A stretch of 64,000 bases of DNA from assembly GCA_025359425.1 (NCBI GenBank), contig JANYGC010000114.1, forward strand, positions 38,011 through 102,010, in the 5' to 3' direction. The DNA is from Sphingomonadaceae bacterium (GTDB lineage: Bacteria > Pseudomonadota > Alphaproteobacteria > Sphingomonadales > Sphingomonadaceae). The notes beneath the pieces were generated by a model. That model did not search any database. It was not told where the DNA came from and saw only the letters and a list, made by a program, of their open reading frames with translations. Shown piece by piece: positions 53,746 through 63,941 of this stretch (positions are counted from its first letter, which is position 1; each line of letters opens with the position of its first letter). The translations under genes were made by a program, and so were the position numbers.

Positions 53746-53770
53746 CGGCGCGCCAATTAGCGGCGCGCCG
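53746..53770. terminator. GC-rich hairpin between rho and the BLUF gene
   Basis: Perfect 9-base stem CGGCGCGCC / GGCGCGCCG with a 7-base loop, 6 bases after the rho stop. No T run follows on the minus strand, so it is not a normal intrinsic terminator; it may be an mRNA end barrier for rho or a protein site. Confidence 0.45.
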
Positions 53771-53776
53771 CTCGGC

Positions 53777-55033
<1,257 letters not shown>

Positions 55034-55172
55034 TTTGTGAATTTCCGTAATTTCGTGGTCGTGGAGTGGCCGGACGATCGTGGGGCTTGGAGAAAGCAGA
55101 TCGCGCCGCGCGTAAGGGCGCAGGCCGTGTCAGTCAGGGGCAGCAGATAGGCCTGACGGAGCCCTCCGTCAA

Positions 55173-55622
55173 TCAGAACGGTTTGACCACGACCAGGATG
55201 ACAATCAGCGCGGCGGCAAGCCCGGGAACCTCATTGAGCAACCTGAGCTGTTTTCCGGTCAGCCGCCGCTCGCCGCGCTTCAGCGATGCATGATACCCGG
55301 CAAGCCAGACATGGTAGGCGCTCAGCGCCAGCACGAGGGCAAACTTGGCGTGGAACCAACCTTGCGCGAAAGCGCCCGTGGCATAGACCAGCGACAGCCC
55401 CAGCAGCCACGTGACGGCCAGCGACGGCCACAGGATGATCCGCAGCAGCTTGGCCTCGCGATCAAGCCACAGCGCCTCCTCCGGCGATCCTGACGCGGCT
55501 TCCTGATGATAGACGAAATAGCGCGGCAGCATGAACAGCCCGGCCATCCAGAAGATCACGAAGATGATATGGCCCGCCTTGAGCCAGAGGTAGGTCATTT
55601 GCAGCACCCAGAACATAGCCAA
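55173..55622 (-). CDS. hemJ: protoporphyrinogen IX oxidase HemJ
   Basis: 149 residues, four transmembrane helices; conserved His18 in LKAGHIIFVIFWMAGLF, Arg34 in MLPRYFVYH and Lys93 in GWFHAKFALV. HemJ oxidises protoporphyrinogen using a quinone acceptor in bacteria that lack HemG and HemY. Situated 8 bases after hemE, next to rho, the usual layout; hemH, often between them, is not here. Confidence 0.93.
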   Translation of the reverse strand: MAMFWVLQMTYLWLKAGHIIFVIFWMAGLFMLPRYFVYHQEAASGSPEEALWLDREAKLLRIILWPSLAVTWLLGLSLVYATGAFAQGWFHAKFALVLALSAYHVWLAGYHASLKRGERRLTGKQLRLLNEVPGLAAALIVILVVVKPF

Positions 55623-55630
55623 GTCATAAC

Positions 55631-56656
55631 CTAAGCGCGCCAGCCGCGCACTAGCGATAGCAGTTCGCCGACATGTTCGAGCGGGGTGGTCTGCCCGATC
55701 CCGTGGCCCAGGTTGAAGATGTGCGGACGGTCGGCAAAGGCATCGAGGATCCGAAGCGTCTGCCGTTCGAGCTCAGCTCCGCCAGCAATCAGCAGCAACG
55801 GATCGAGATTGCCCTGCACCGGCAAACCGGCAGGCAGCACCTGCGCCGCCCAGACCGGGTCAATGGTCTCATCAAGGCCCAGCGCAGCCACCCCGGTCTC
55901 GCGCGCATAGGCAGGCAATTTCTCGCCCGCGCCTTTGGGGAATCCGATCACCGGAATATGCGGATAACGCGCGGCCAGCGCCGCTAAGATTCTGGCGTTG
56001 GGGGCAATAACCCAGCGTTCGAATTCGGTCGGGGCCAGACTGCCGGCCCAGCTGTCGAACAATTGCACCGCCTCGGCGCCCGCCACGATCTGCCCGATCA
56101 GATATTCGATCGTCACCGCGGTGATTGCATCGATGATCGCCTGGAACGCGCCCGGATCGCGGTAGGCCATGGCACGGGTATCATGCTGGTCGCGGCTGCC
56201 TTCGCCGGCCACCATATAGGTCGCCACCGTCCACGGACTACCGGCGAAACCGAGCATGGTCTTGTCCGCCGGGAGCATGGCCTTGACCGCCTTGACCGTC
56301 GCGTAGATCGGTTTGAGCCGCTCGGGCACAGCGTGTAAATTTTCAAGCACCGTATCGACCAGCCGGGGGGACAATCGCGGGCCCTCGCCGACCAGGAACT
56401 CGAGGTCTTGCCCCATCGCGTAAGGCACGATCAGGATGTCCGAAAACAGGATCGCCCCGTCAAGGCCATAACGCCGGATCGGTTGCATGGTGATCTCGGC
56501 CGCTGCCTCGCTGTCGTAAACCAGCGCGAGAAAACCGCCTTTTTCTGCGCGCAATGCGCGGTATTCGGGCAGGTAACGCCCAGCCTGGCGCATCAGCCAC
56601 ACGGGCCGCTGCGCGGCGTTGGCGCCGCGCAATGTGTCGAGGAGTAAACCGGGCAT
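55631..56656 (-). CDS. hemE: uroporphyrinogen decarboxylase
   Basis: 341 residues; N-terminal signature RPVWLMRQAGRYLPEYRALR (about 16-36), GFAGSPWTVATYMVAGEGS and the C-terminal LGHGIGQTTPLEHVGELLSLV block typical of HemE. It converts uroporphyrinogen III to coproporphyrinogen III. ATG 56656; the next 318 bases on its upstream side are the presumed replication origin. Confidence 0.98.
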   Translation of the reverse strand: MPGLLLDTLRGANAAQRPVWLMRQAGRYLPEYRALRAEKGGFLALVYDSEAAAEITMQPIRRYGLDGAILFSDILIVPYAMGQDLEFLVGEGPRLSPRLVDTVLENLHAVPERLKPIYATVKAVKAMLPADKTMLGFAGSPWTVATYMVAGEGSRDQHDTRAMAYRDPGAFQAIIDAITAVTIEYLIGQIVAGAEAVQLFDSWAGSLAPTEFERWVIAPNARILAALAARYPHIPVIGFPKGAGEKLPAYARETGVAALGLDETIDPVWAAQVLPAGLPVQGNLDPLLLIAGGAELERQTLRILDAFADRPHIFNLGHGIGQTTPLEHVGELLSLVRGWRA

Positions 56657-56974
56657 CGAAGCGATTCCAATTCAAATCAAATTAGAATGATTAAAGGTGA
56701 CTGTTGTAGTTGGCCCTGTGGAAAGCGGGGATTGGCGCCGCATGCCGGAATTCTCCCGGTCTGAACAGACCCTCTGGGCATCCGAATCGTCAGCGCGGTG
56801 AGTCAAGCGCGGCTTTTGCCCGCTATCCCCAGCCTGTGGGTAGCACTATCCACCTGTCCATAAGCGGGCACGGCAATCCCGGTTAGTGGGCAGCGAATCC
56901 CTTGCCGAACTTGTCAGCCCTGCTCTCCCGTGGTTTATGCCGCCAGTCATCCACAGGTGCTCGTAAGCCAACGC
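56657..56974. other. probable chromosomal replication origin (oriC)
   Basis: The 318-base gap between divergent hemE and ppsR is the largest non-coding stretch here and holds the same place as Cori in Caulobacter (hemE-RP001). Several DnaA-box-like words occur: TCATCCACA (56947-56955, one mismatch to TTATCCACA), CTATCCACC (56846-56854), CTATCCCCA (56823-56831), and on the minus strand CTTTCCACA (56717-56725), CTACCCACA (56835-56843) and TTATGGACA (56855-56863). An AT-rich island lies at 56663-56696, a candidate unwinding site. Four GANTC sites (56663, 56784, 56800, 56895), possible CcrM targets, are unusually dense. No open frame. Confidence 0.82.
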
Positions 56975-57805
56975 ATGTCGCGTCTCCACCTTCATCTGCT
57001 GTCGGATTCGACCGGCGAAACGCTCGAGATGCTGGCCAAGGCCGCGCTCGCGCAATTCGAGGGTGCCGATGTGGTGCGCCACTTCTGGCCGATGGTCCGC
57101 TCCCAGCAGCACCTCGACCGGATCATGGCCGAGATTGCGGCAAACCCGGGCCTGGTGTTCTACACCCTGGTCAATGCCGACACCCGGGTCCGGCTCGAAG
57201 AGCATTGCCGCACGCTGGGCCTGCCGGTGGTGCCGGTGCTCGATGCCGCCACCGATGCGCTCGAAGCCGCGCTTGGCCAGCATCCGAAGGCCCGCCCCGG
57301 CCGCCAGCACGCGATGGACGAGGCCTATTTCGCGCGGGTTGATGCGATCCATTACACCATCGCGCACGATGACGGGGTTGGCTGGGAAAACTGGGAAGAG
57401 GCCGACATCGTGCTCGCCGGGGTGTCGCGCAGTTCGAAAACCCCGACCAGCATCTACCTCGCCAATCGCGGCTACAAGGTCGCCAATGTCCCGATCGTGG
57501 TCGAAAGCCCGCCGCCCTCGCTGCTGTTCGGCTTGAAGCATCCCTTGGTGGTCGGGCTGACCACCGCCCCCGAACGGCTGGTCCAGGTCCGCCGTAACCG
57601 GCTGCTGTCCTTGGGGCAGGCCCCCGAAACCGCCTATGTCGATGACGAACGCGTCGCGCGCGAGGTCCAGTATGCCCGGCGCATGTTCGCCGACAATGAC
57701 TGGCCGGTGATCGACGTGACGCGCCGCTCGATCGAGGAAAGCGCGGCGGCAATCGTCAACCTCTACAACGAATTTCAAGCCGCGCGCCAAGGTGCCGGGA
57801 GATGA
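56975..57805 (+). CDS. ppsR: PPSR family kinase/pyrophosphorylase (RP001 homologue)
   Basis: 276 residues; P-loop [15 protein letters not shown] (about 154-169), start [20 protein letters not shown] and end region [21 protein letters not shown]. These dual enzymes phosphorylate and dephosphorylate PEP synthase or pyruvate phosphate dikinase using ADP. The gene is the RP001 marker found next to the origin in alphaproteobacteria. ATG 56975 is used; a GTG at 56930 would extend into the origin region with non-family residues. Confidence 0.95.
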   Translation: MSRLHLHLLSDSTGETLEMLAKAALAQFEGADVVRHFWPMVRSQQHLDRIMAEIAANPGLVFYTLVNADTRVRLEEHCRTLGLPVVPVLDAATDALEAALGQHPKARPGRQHAMDEAYFARVDAIHYTIAHDDGVGWENWEEADIVLAGVSRSSKTPTSIYLANRGYKVANVPIVVESPPPSLLFGLKHPLVVGLTTAPERLVQVRRNRLLSLGQAPETAYVDDERVAREVQYARRMFADNDWPVIDVTRRSIEESAAAIVNLYNEFQAARQGAGR

Positions 57806-58389
57806 CCCTGGTGCTCGCCTCGAACAGCGGATCGCGCCGGGCGATGCTCGATGCCGCCGGGGTGACCTATGAGGCTGTGCCCGCCGCGATTGATGAGCGC
57901 GCGCTTGAAGCGGGACTGGCCGGGGCCAGCGCGGGGGACATCGCTCTGGCGCTGGCCGCAGCCAAGGCCCTTGCGGTCAGCGCGGACCATCCCGGTGCGC
58001 TGGTACTCGGCAGCGATTCGCTGGTCGAGGTCGCGGGACGACGGTTCGACAAACCCGCCAGCCGCGACGACGCCGCTGCGCATTTGCGGCTCTTTTCGGG
58101 CAAGCCGATGCACCTCCACAGCGCTGCGGCCCTGGCCCGGGGCGGACTGATCGTCTGGCAACACGGCGAAGTGGCTACGCTGCAAGTGCGCGAGTTGTCC
58201 GACGCCTTCATCGCACAGTACCTCGCTGCCGAATGGCCGGCCGTAGCCGGCTGTGTCGGAGTGTTCCGGATCGAGGCGCTTGGCGTGCAACTGTTCGAGC
58301 ACATCGACGGGAGCCATTTTACTGTGCTTGGGATGCCGCTCCTTGCAGTGCTTGCGGCCCTGCGCAGCCATGCGCAGTTGCCCGCATGA
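57802..58389 (+). CDS. maf: Maf family nucleoside triphosphate pyrophosphatase
   Basis: 195 residues; start [19 protein letters not shown], middle [20 protein letters not shown] and [29 protein letters not shown], hallmarks of Maf/YhdE. It hydrolyses non-canonical or selected NTPs and has been linked to septum formation. ATG overlaps the ppsR stop by 4 bases (57802-57805) and the aroE start overlaps its own stop. Confidence 0.95.
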   Translation: MTLVLASNSGSRRAMLDAAGVTYEAVPAAIDERALEAGLAGASAGDIALALAAAKALAVSADHPGALVLGSDSLVEVAGRRFDKPASRDDAAAHLRLFSGKPMHLHSAAALARGGLIVWQHGEVATLQVRELSDAFIAQYLAAEWPAVAGCVGVFRIEALGVQLFEHIDGSHFTVLGMPLLAVLAALRSHAQLPA

Positions 58390-59237
58390 ACTATGCAGAA
58401 GTGATCGGCGACCCGATCGCGCAATCGAAATCGCCCGCGATTCACAAGTTCTGGCTGGGTCAGTTGGGCATCGCTGCGGATTACCGTGCCTGCCACGTCG
58501 CCGCCGCCGGGCTGGCCGACTATTTTGCCGCACGCCGGATCGATCCCGACTGGCGCGGCTGCAACATCACGATGCCGCACAAGCAGACTGCCATGGCGCT
58601 GGTTGACGGGCTCGATCCGCTGGCGCGGCGGATTGGCGCGATCAACACCGTGGTCCCAAGCCCCGGTGGCGGGCTGACCGGCTACAACACCGATGCCGCC
58701 GGTTTTCTCGAACCGTTGCAGCCGCTGCTTGACGGCAGCCATCTTGTGCGAATGGCGCGGATCGTCGGGGCCGGCGGTGCGGCCCGGGCGATTATCGCCG
58801 CGCTGGCAGATCACAACTTTACCCTGGTGCTGGCCGCGCGCGATCCCGCCAAGGCCCGCGCCTTGCTCGATGAACTTGCGCCGGCCGGCGAGCACCACAC
58901 CCCGCCTTTGTCGCATTTCGCCCCGCCAACCGATTTTGCGTTCGACGACCGCAGCCAGCTGCTCGATCTGGTGGTGAATGCCAGCCCGCTCGGCATGGCG
59001 GGACAGCCGCCGTTGCAGTTAGATCCAAGCCATTTCCCGCCGGGCAGCACAGTTTATGATATTGTCACCAATCCGCTCGAAACCCCGCTGCTCGCCGCCG
59101 CTCGCGCGGCCGGGTTCGCCACCATTGATGGCCTTGCCATGCTGATCGGCCAGGCCGCGGCGGCGTTCCAGATGTTCTTTGGCCAACCAGCCCCGCGCGA
59201 ATGCGACGCGGAACTGCGCAAGCTCCTGACCCCGTGA
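58386..59237 (+). CDS. aroE: shikimate 5-dehydrogenase
   Basis: 283 residues; substrate block [18 protein letters not shown], Lys-Asp region [14 protein letters not shown] and NADP loop [16 protein letters not shown]. It reduces dehydroshikimate to shikimate in aromatic amino-acid synthesis. ATG 58386 overlaps the maf stop (ATGA); earlier in-frame starts lie inside maf. Followed by coaE with a GTGA overlap. Confidence 0.96.
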   Translation: MNYAEVIGDPIAQSKSPAIHKFWLGQLGIAADYRACHVAAAGLADYFAARRIDPDWRGCNITMPHKQTAMALVDGLDPLARRIGAINTVVPSPGGGLTGYNTDAAGFLEPLQPLLDGSHLVRMARIVGAGGAARAIIAALADHNFTLVLAARDPAKARALLDELAPAGEHHTPPLSHFAPPTDFAFDDRSQLLDLVVNASPLGMAGQPPLQLDPSHFPPGSTVYDIVTNPLETPLLAAARAAGFATIDGLAMLIGQAAAAFQMFFGQPAPRECDAELRKLLTP

Positions 59238-59845
59238 AGAAACCATTTATCCTTGGCCTGACCGGATCGATCGGGATGGGCAAGTCGGCGGTCGCGGCGA
59301 TGTTCCAGGGGCTGGGGGTGCCGGTGTTCGATGCCGACAAGGCGGTTCATCAGTTGCAAGGCCCGGGCGGCGCATGCCTCGAGCCGATCGAACGGCTGTT
59401 TCCCGGCACCACCGGACCCGGCGGGGTCGACCGGCAGAAACTCGGCGCGGCGGTGTTCGGAAATCCGGCAGCGCTGGCGCAACTTGAACAGGTGGTGCAC
59501 CCGGCAGTCGCGGCGCGGCGCCACGCCTTCCTCGAAGACAACGCCGCCGCGCCGCTGATCGTGTTCGATATTCCGCTGCTTTACGAAAAGGACGGCTGGA
59601 AATCGGTCGATGCGGTCGCGGTCGTCTCGGCTCCTGCTGCGGTCCAGCGCGCGCGGGTGCTGGCCCGGCCGGGGATGAGCGAAGAGAAGTTCGAAAAGAT
59701 TCTTGGCCTCCAGACGCCCGATGCGCAGAAGCGCGCGCGGGCTGACTACGTGCTCGATACCGGCACTTCGCTCGCCGAAACCCGCCACGCGGTGCAGCGG
59801 CTGGTTCACGCGCTTTCGGCCCAGCTCGGCAAGCCGCAAAAATAG
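59234..59845 (+). CDS. coaE: dephospho-CoA kinase
   Basis: 203 residues from GTG 59234, which overlaps the aroE stop (GTGA). P-loop GLTGSIGMGKSAVAAMF lies at the N-terminus, followed by VPVFDADKAVH and VFDIPLLYEKDGWKSVDAV. Last step of coenzyme A synthesis. Upstream frame parts within aroE are not homologous. Confidence 0.96.
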   Translation: MKKPFILGLTGSIGMGKSAVAAMFQGLGVPVFDADKAVHQLQGPGGACLEPIERLFPGTTGPGGVDRQKLGAAVFGNPAALAQLEQVVHPAVAARRHAFLEDNAAAPLIVFDIPLLYEKDGWKSVDAVAVVSAPAAVQRARVLARPGMSEEKFEKILGLQTPDAQKRARADYVLDTGTSLAETRHAVQRLVHALSAQLGKPQK

Positions 59846-59896
59846 CGCGTGAGGCCCCTTGTATAGCGCCCGGGTTAGGCAGATATCGAAGGGACG

Positions 59897-60583
59897 ATGC
59901 GCGAAATTATCTTCGACACCGAAACGACCGGTCTGGATCCCAAAAGTGGTGACCGGATGGTCGAAATCGGTTGCATCGAAATGGTCAATCGCTGCCCGAC
60001 CGGCGAAACTTTCCACGCTTACTTCCATCCCGACCGCGACATGCCCGCCGCTGCCGAAGCGGTGCATGGCCTCTCGATCACCTTCCTGTCGGACAAGCCG
60101 CGGTTTGGCGAACGTGCGCATGAGCTGCTCGAATTTCTCGGCGATTCTATGCTGGTTGCGCACAATGCCGGGTTTGATTTCGGCTTCGTCAATTCCGAGC
60201 TTGAGATGTGCGGGCTGCCGCCGCTGGGGCGTGAGCGGATGATCGACACGGTTCAGCTTGCCCGGGCGCGCCATCCGGGATCGAAACTGTCGCTCGACGC
60301 GTTGTGCACCAGGTACGGGATCGACCGCAGCCACCGCACCCGCCACGGGGCTTTGCTCGATGCCGAACTGCTGGCGCAGGTCTATGTCGAGCTGACCGGC
60401 GGGCGGCAGATCGGCTTGTCGCTGGCCGCCGACCAGAGCGACGGAGCCGTAGCGGTCATGCCCGGCCTGCCCCAACGCCAACGCACGTTCCGTCCCGCAC
60501 GGCCCCATGGGCCCAGCGAGGCCGAGCTGGCGGCACATGCCGCCTTTCTCGAAACGGTGAAAAGTCCGCTATGGCTGGACTGA
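59897..60583 (+). CDS. dnaQ: DNA polymerase III epsilon subunit (3'-5' proofreading exonuclease)
   Basis: 228 residues; exonuclease motifs ExoI FDTETTGLDP (Asp7, Glu9), ExoII HNAGFDFGFVN and ExoIII HGALLDAELLAQVY. The C-terminal part ends in a short helix that would bind the polymerase alpha subunit. It lies 51 bases after coaE, in the origin-proximal order. Confidence 0.96.
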   Translation: MREIIFDTETTGLDPKSGDRMVEIGCIEMVNRCPTGETFHAYFHPDRDMPAAAEAVHGLSITFLSDKPRFGERAHELLEFLGDSMLVAHNAGFDFGFVNSELEMCGLPPLGRERMIDTVQLARARHPGSKLSLDALCTRYGIDRSHRTRHGALLDAELLAQVYVELTGGRQIGLSLAADQSDGAVAVMPGLPQRQRTFRPARPHGPSEAELAAHAAFLETVKSPLWLD

Positions 60584-60620
60584 TCCTGTTTCGCAGTTTT
60601 TCAAGTCAGGAGTACTGTTG

Positions 60621-61187
60621 ATGGACATTCGCGTATCAGGCCACCAGGTCGAAACCGGTGAAGCGCTGCAAAGCCACACGCAGGATCGTCTGGCCGCGAT
60701 TGTCGGCAAGTATTTCAGTTCCGCCCTGTCGAGCACCGTAACCTTCAATCGCGCGCCAGCGGGCGCTTTTCGCGCCGATGTCATCACGCACGTGATGCAC
60801 GGGCTGGTGTTGAAGGGCGCGGGGATTGCCCAAGATGCGCACGCCGCGCTCGACCAGGCGGCCGAGAAGATCGACAAGCAATTGCGCCGTTACAAGCGCC
60901 GCCTGTCGGATCATTCGGAGCAGAGCGCGCACGCGATCCGCGAAGAAGAGGCGGCTTACACCGTGTTCGCCGAACCCGATGAGGCGGCCGAAGAAGTGAC
61001 CGGCGATGCGCCACTGGTGATCGCCGAGACCCGGGTCGATGTGCCCGAAGCCACCGTTTCCAATGCCGTGATGATGCTCGATCTGAGAAACACCAACGCG
61101 CTGCTGTTCAAAAATGCTGGCACGGGCAGGCATAATATGGTTTATCGGCGCGGTGATGGTTCAATCGGCTGGGTTGAACCACACTGA
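60621..61187 (+). CDS. hpf: ribosome hibernation-promoting factor, long form
   Basis: 188 residues; N-terminal HPF fold MDIRVSGHQVETGEALQSHTQDRLAAIVGKY and the C-terminal dimerising domain MMLDLRNTNALLFKNAGTGRHNMVYRRGDGSIGWVEPH, the long-HPF signature, which makes 100S dimers in stationary phase. ATG 60621 is chosen because AGGAG lies 8 bases upstream; a TTG directly before is not needed. It follows dnaQ by 37 bases. Confidence 0.94.
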   Translation: MDIRVSGHQVETGEALQSHTQDRLAAIVGKYFSSALSSTVTFNRAPAGAFRADVITHVMHGLVLKGAGIAQDAHAALDQAAEKIDKQLRRYKRRLSDHSEQSAHAIREEEAAYTVFAEPDEAAEEVTGDAPLVIAETRVDVPEATVSNAVMMLDLRNTNALLFKNAGTGRHNMVYRRGDGSIGWVEPH

Positions 61188-61308
61188 CGCATAGCGTAGA
61201 GGCGCGCACGTTTTCCATCAGGCGAGGGGGGCTGGACGTTGGGAGTTTTCCCGCCGCGCTGACCCCTGTCCCGACCACCCAAGCAATTTTTAGAGTAGTG
61301 TGCCCGCT

Positions 61309-61770
61309 ATGACTGCACTTTTCACCCTGCTCCCCGAAGCTGTCGGCACGATTGCTGCCGAGAGCAAGCAGCTCATCCTCGTCCAGCTCGCCCAGCGCTT
61401 CGCCGGAGTCTACGGGCTCGATCCCGCTATCGTGCTCGAGCGGCTGGAAGAGCGCGAGAAGCTTGGCAGCACGGGGTTCGGGCGCGGCGTGGCGATCCCG
61501 CACGCGCGGATTCCCGATCTCGGCCGCCCGGTTGCGGTGTTCCTGCGGCTCGATACCCCGGTGGCGTTCGATGCCGCCGATGGCATGCCGGTCGACATGG
61601 TGTTCGGGCTGCTCTCGCCCGAAGCCGCCGGGGCGGCGCATCTGCATGCGCTCGCCGCGATCAGCCGGATGATGCGCGACGACAAGATGCACGACGCGCT
61701 GGGCGAGGCGACCGGCGCCGAAGCGCTTTACGCGCTGCTCGCCAACAGCATCGACCGCGACGCGGCCTGA
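61309..61770 (+). CDS. ptsN: PTS IIA-like nitrogen-regulatory protein PtsN
   Basis: 153 residues; phosphoryl-acceptor histidine in GRGVAIPHARIP (about residue 66-67), with KLGSTGFGRG upstream. Part of the nitrogen PTS, which affects potassium, nitrogen and stress control through protein interactions. ATG 61309 is used over a GTG three codons earlier. 121 bases separate it from hpf, and the gap 61188-61308 has no open frame of note. Confidence 0.94.
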   Translation: MTALFTLLPEAVGTIAAESKQLILVQLAQRFAGVYGLDPAIVLERLEEREKLGSTGFGRGVAIPHARIPDLGRPVAVFLRLDTPVAFDAADGMPVDMVFGLLSPEAAGAAHLHALAAISRMMRDDKMHDALGEATGAEALYALLANSIDRDAA

Positions 61771-61777
61771 GCGCCGG

Positions 61778-62119
61778 TTGGACGCGCGGCTTCCCGCCCA
61801 TCTCGAAGTTTCGGGCCTGCTCCGCGCGGTCGAGGGCGCTGGCGGGTTCGCCATGGTGCTTCACAAAGGTGAACGCGAGGCCGGGACAATTGTCGTTGTA
61901 TGTGCCGAAAACGGCGCAAACCGGCGCATTTTCGAGCGCATGCCAAGCCCGGGTGGTGGCCGCAATTGGACCTTGGTTCAGAGCGAAGATGTTGAGAATA
62001 CAGCAAAATTCGATGAATACCTGGCTCGCAGACAGGCTCAGGACCGCGATTTGTGGATCATTGAACTGGATATCGCGGATGGTGAACGGTTCATCGGATT
62101 GGCGGGAACCAATGGTTGA
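61778..62119 (+). CDS. DUF1491 family protein
   Basis: 113 residues from TTG 61778, which gives MDARLPAHLEVSGLLRAVEGAGGFAMVLHKGER-type opening known in the family; a later ATG would remove it. The centre GTIVVVCAENGANRRIFERMPSPGGGRNW and end WIIELDIADGERFIG match DUF1491, an alphaproteobacterial family of unknown function. It starts 7 bases after the ptsN stop. Confidence 0.85.
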   Translation: MDARLPAHLEVSGLLRAVEGAGGFAMVLHKGEREAGTIVVVCAENGANRRIFERMPSPGGGRNWTLVQSEDVENTAKFDEYLARRQAQDRDLWIIELDIADGERFIGLAGTNG

Positions 62120-62308
62120 CTTTGCTGCGCTGCACAATCAAATGGCCTCCATCTTTTGATGCGTGGGCGGCGCGTTGGGCAATCGGCCCGGCACGCAAGC
62201 ACGCAGACGGGGGGCAGCCGGCAGGGTTTCCGGTTTGGGGCACAGCATAAGCGATCAGCTCCAGACGATCCTGCGACAGGCGCGCCAACCGCCCAAGAAT
62301 GACTAGTA

Positions 62309-62962
62309 ATGAGCAAGAAGCTCCACCGCGCCAGTGCAATTGCAGTGGCCGCAATGATTGGTACGATTATTTTCAGCGCCAACGGTTCGGGCGCATCCGC
62401 ACAGAACGTTGCACCCGCTGCACCGGTTCAGTCGGTGAACCAGCCGACCGAAGCAGACGGTGAGTCGCTTCCCCAGCCCTTCCCGGTTTCGACCATCCCG
62501 AACGCCAGCGAAACCGCTGCGCCCGTGCTCGAAGCTCCCTCGATTCGCGCCGCATCGCTCGTCGCACTGGTGGCCGCGCAGCCGCAACCGTATGATCTTT
62601 CGCGCGAGCTTAACTGCCTCGCCGGAGCGATCTATTTCGAAGCCAAAAGCGAATCGCTGACCGGCCAGCTTGCCGTCGGCCGGGTGATCGTCGCGCGTTC
62701 GAAGTCGGGCCGCTTCCCCAATTCGTACTGCGGTGTGGTTTACCAGCCCTCGCAATTCTCGTTTGTGCGCGGCGGCGGCATGCCCGGCATCGCCAGAACT
62801 TCGCGGCAGTGGAAGAACGCTGTGGCGATCGCGCAGATCGCGCACACCGGCACCTGGCGCAGCCCGGTTGAAGGCGCACTCTATTTCCACGCCGCTTACG
62901 TCAGCCCCGGCTGGCACCTCAAGCGCGTCGGCCGGATCGAAAACCACGTATTTTATCGGTAG
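62309..62962 (+). CDS. SleB-like cell wall hydrolase
   Basis: 217 residues; signal peptide to about residue 30, Pro/Ala-rich linker and a C-terminal SleB/Hydrolase_2 domain: LNCLAGAIYFEAKSESLTGQLAVG (conserved Glu), YCGVVYQPSQFSFV and HAAYVSPGWHLKRVGRIENHVFYR. Lytic transglycosylase or amidase-like activity on peptidoglycan is expected from the family. A 189-base gap precedes it; no promoter pair was convincing. Its 3' side carries three hairpins. Confidence 0.9.
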   Translation: MSKKLHRASAIAVAAMIGTIIFSANGSGASAQNVAPAAPVQSVNQPTEADGESLPQPFPVSTIPNASETAAPVLEAPSIRAASLVALVAAQPQPYDLSRELNCLAGAIYFEAKSESLTGQLAVGRVIVARSKSGRFPNSYCGVVYQPSQFSFVRGGGMPGIARTSRQWKNAVAIAQIAHTGTWRSPVEGALYFHAAYVSPGWHLKRVGRIENHVFYR

Positions 62963-62987
62963 TTTGCTTTCCGGCTAACGCCGGTGC

Positions 62988-63009
62988 GGGAAACCCCTCC
63001 GGGTTTCCC
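62988..63009. terminator. hairpin after the SleB gene
   Basis: Perfect 9-base stem GGGAAACCC / GGGTTTCCC with CTCC loop, 26 bases after the sleB-like stop, without a T run. It is joined directly to the large palindrome at 63010. Confidence 0.55.
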
Positions 63010-63097
63010 TTGCAACACCAGCCCGCTCCCCCGGCCCGACCACCCTCAGGGTACCTTAAATGGGTGGTCGGGCCGGGGGAGCGGGCTGGTGTTGCAA
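63010..63097. repeat. large palindromic repeat, copy 1 (36-base perfect inverted repeat)
   Basis: Arms 63010-63045 and 63062-63097 are a perfect 36-base inverted repeat with a 16-base loop containing GGTACC. It fits a palindromic repeat family, since a second copy sits at 63942. It lies between convergent sleB-like and xth genes and would form an extreme hairpin in RNA from either strand. Confidence 0.95.
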
Positions 63098-63098
63098 A

Positions 63099-63120
63099 GC
63101 TATTTGCGGATGCAAATAGC
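63099..63120. terminator. hairpin GCTATTTGC / GCAAATAGC beyond the palindrome
   Basis: Perfect 9-base stem with GGAT loop, on the xth side of the large palindrome and 13 bases after the xth stop. No long T tract on the minus strand. Probably part of the xth transcript end. Confidence 0.5.
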
Positions 63121-63132
63121 GCACTCAGACAA

Positions 63133-63903
63133 TCAACCAAACTCAAACCAGACCGGCGCGTGGTCGCTCGCCCGCTCGCGCTCGCGGTGACCCTTGTCGA
63201 CCCCGGCGCTCACCAGTTTATCCGCCAGTTCGGGCGAAAGCAGCGCATGGTCGATGCGGAAGCCGTGGTCGCGCTGCAACGCTCCAGCCTGGTAATCCCA
63301 ATAGGTCCAGACCCCGCCAGCTGGGTTGAGCGTGCCGAGCGCGTCGGTCCAGCCATCGGCCAACAACCGCGCATAGGCATCGCGCGATGCAGGCTGCATC
63401 AGCGCGTCGGGTGCCATCGCAGCGGGCGACCAGACATCGTTGTCGCGCGGGATCACGTTGTAATCGCCCAGCACGATCGCGGGCACTTCCTCCGCCGCGA
63501 TCTCTGCCATGCGGGCGCGCAGCCGCTCCATCCAGCGCAGTTTGTAATCGAACTTCGGCCCCGGAACCGGATTGCCGTTGGGCAAATAGATGCAGGCGAT
63601 CCGCACGCCTTTCACGACAGCCTCGAGATAGCGCGAATGATCGTCTTCAGGCTCGCCGCCGAGTCCGCGCTGGATTTCAATTGGCGCGGTGCCGTCAGCC
63701 AGGATCGCCACCCCGTTGAAGCCCTTCTGCCCATGCCAGATCGCGTGATAGCCCAGCGCTTCGAATTCCTTGGCCGGGAAGCCTTCGTCCTGCGTCTTGA
63801 TTTCCTGCAGGCAGGCCACTGTCGGGCGCGTCTCTTCAAGCCATTCGAGCAGCCGCGGCAACCGCGCCTTGATCCCGTTGATATTGAACGTCGCGATCTT
63901 CAT
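63133..63903 (-). CDS. xth: exodeoxyribonuclease III (AP endonuclease)
   Basis: 256 residues; start MKIATFNINGIKARLPRLLEWL, catalytic Glu in CLQEIKTQDE, DxN in GDYNVIPRD and the terminal SDHAPVWFEF. It cuts DNA at abasic sites and removes 3' blocks in base-excision repair. ATG 63903 gives the family start; an ATG three codons earlier (63912) is possible. Flanked on both sides by copies of the large palindrome. Confidence 0.96.
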   Translation of the reverse strand: MKIATFNINGIKARLPRLLEWLEETRPTVACLQEIKTQDEGFPAKEFEALGYHAIWHGQKGFNGVAILADGTAPIEIQRGLGGEPEDDHSRYLEAVVKGVRIACIYLPNGNPVPGPKFDYKLRWMERLRARMAEIAAEEVPAIVLGDYNVIPRDNDVWSPAAMAPDALMQPASRDAYARLLADGWTDALGTLNPAGGVWTYWDYQAGALQRDHGFRIDHALLSPELADKLVSAGVDKGHRERERASDHAPVWFEFG

Positions 63904-63941
63904 TTTATGCATGAACCGGCATCGCTTACGCGACACCTTGC

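Noticed and set aside
53746..53770. A standard intrinsic terminator for rho.
   Set aside because: The stem is perfect but no T run follows on the coding strand; listed only as a hairpin.
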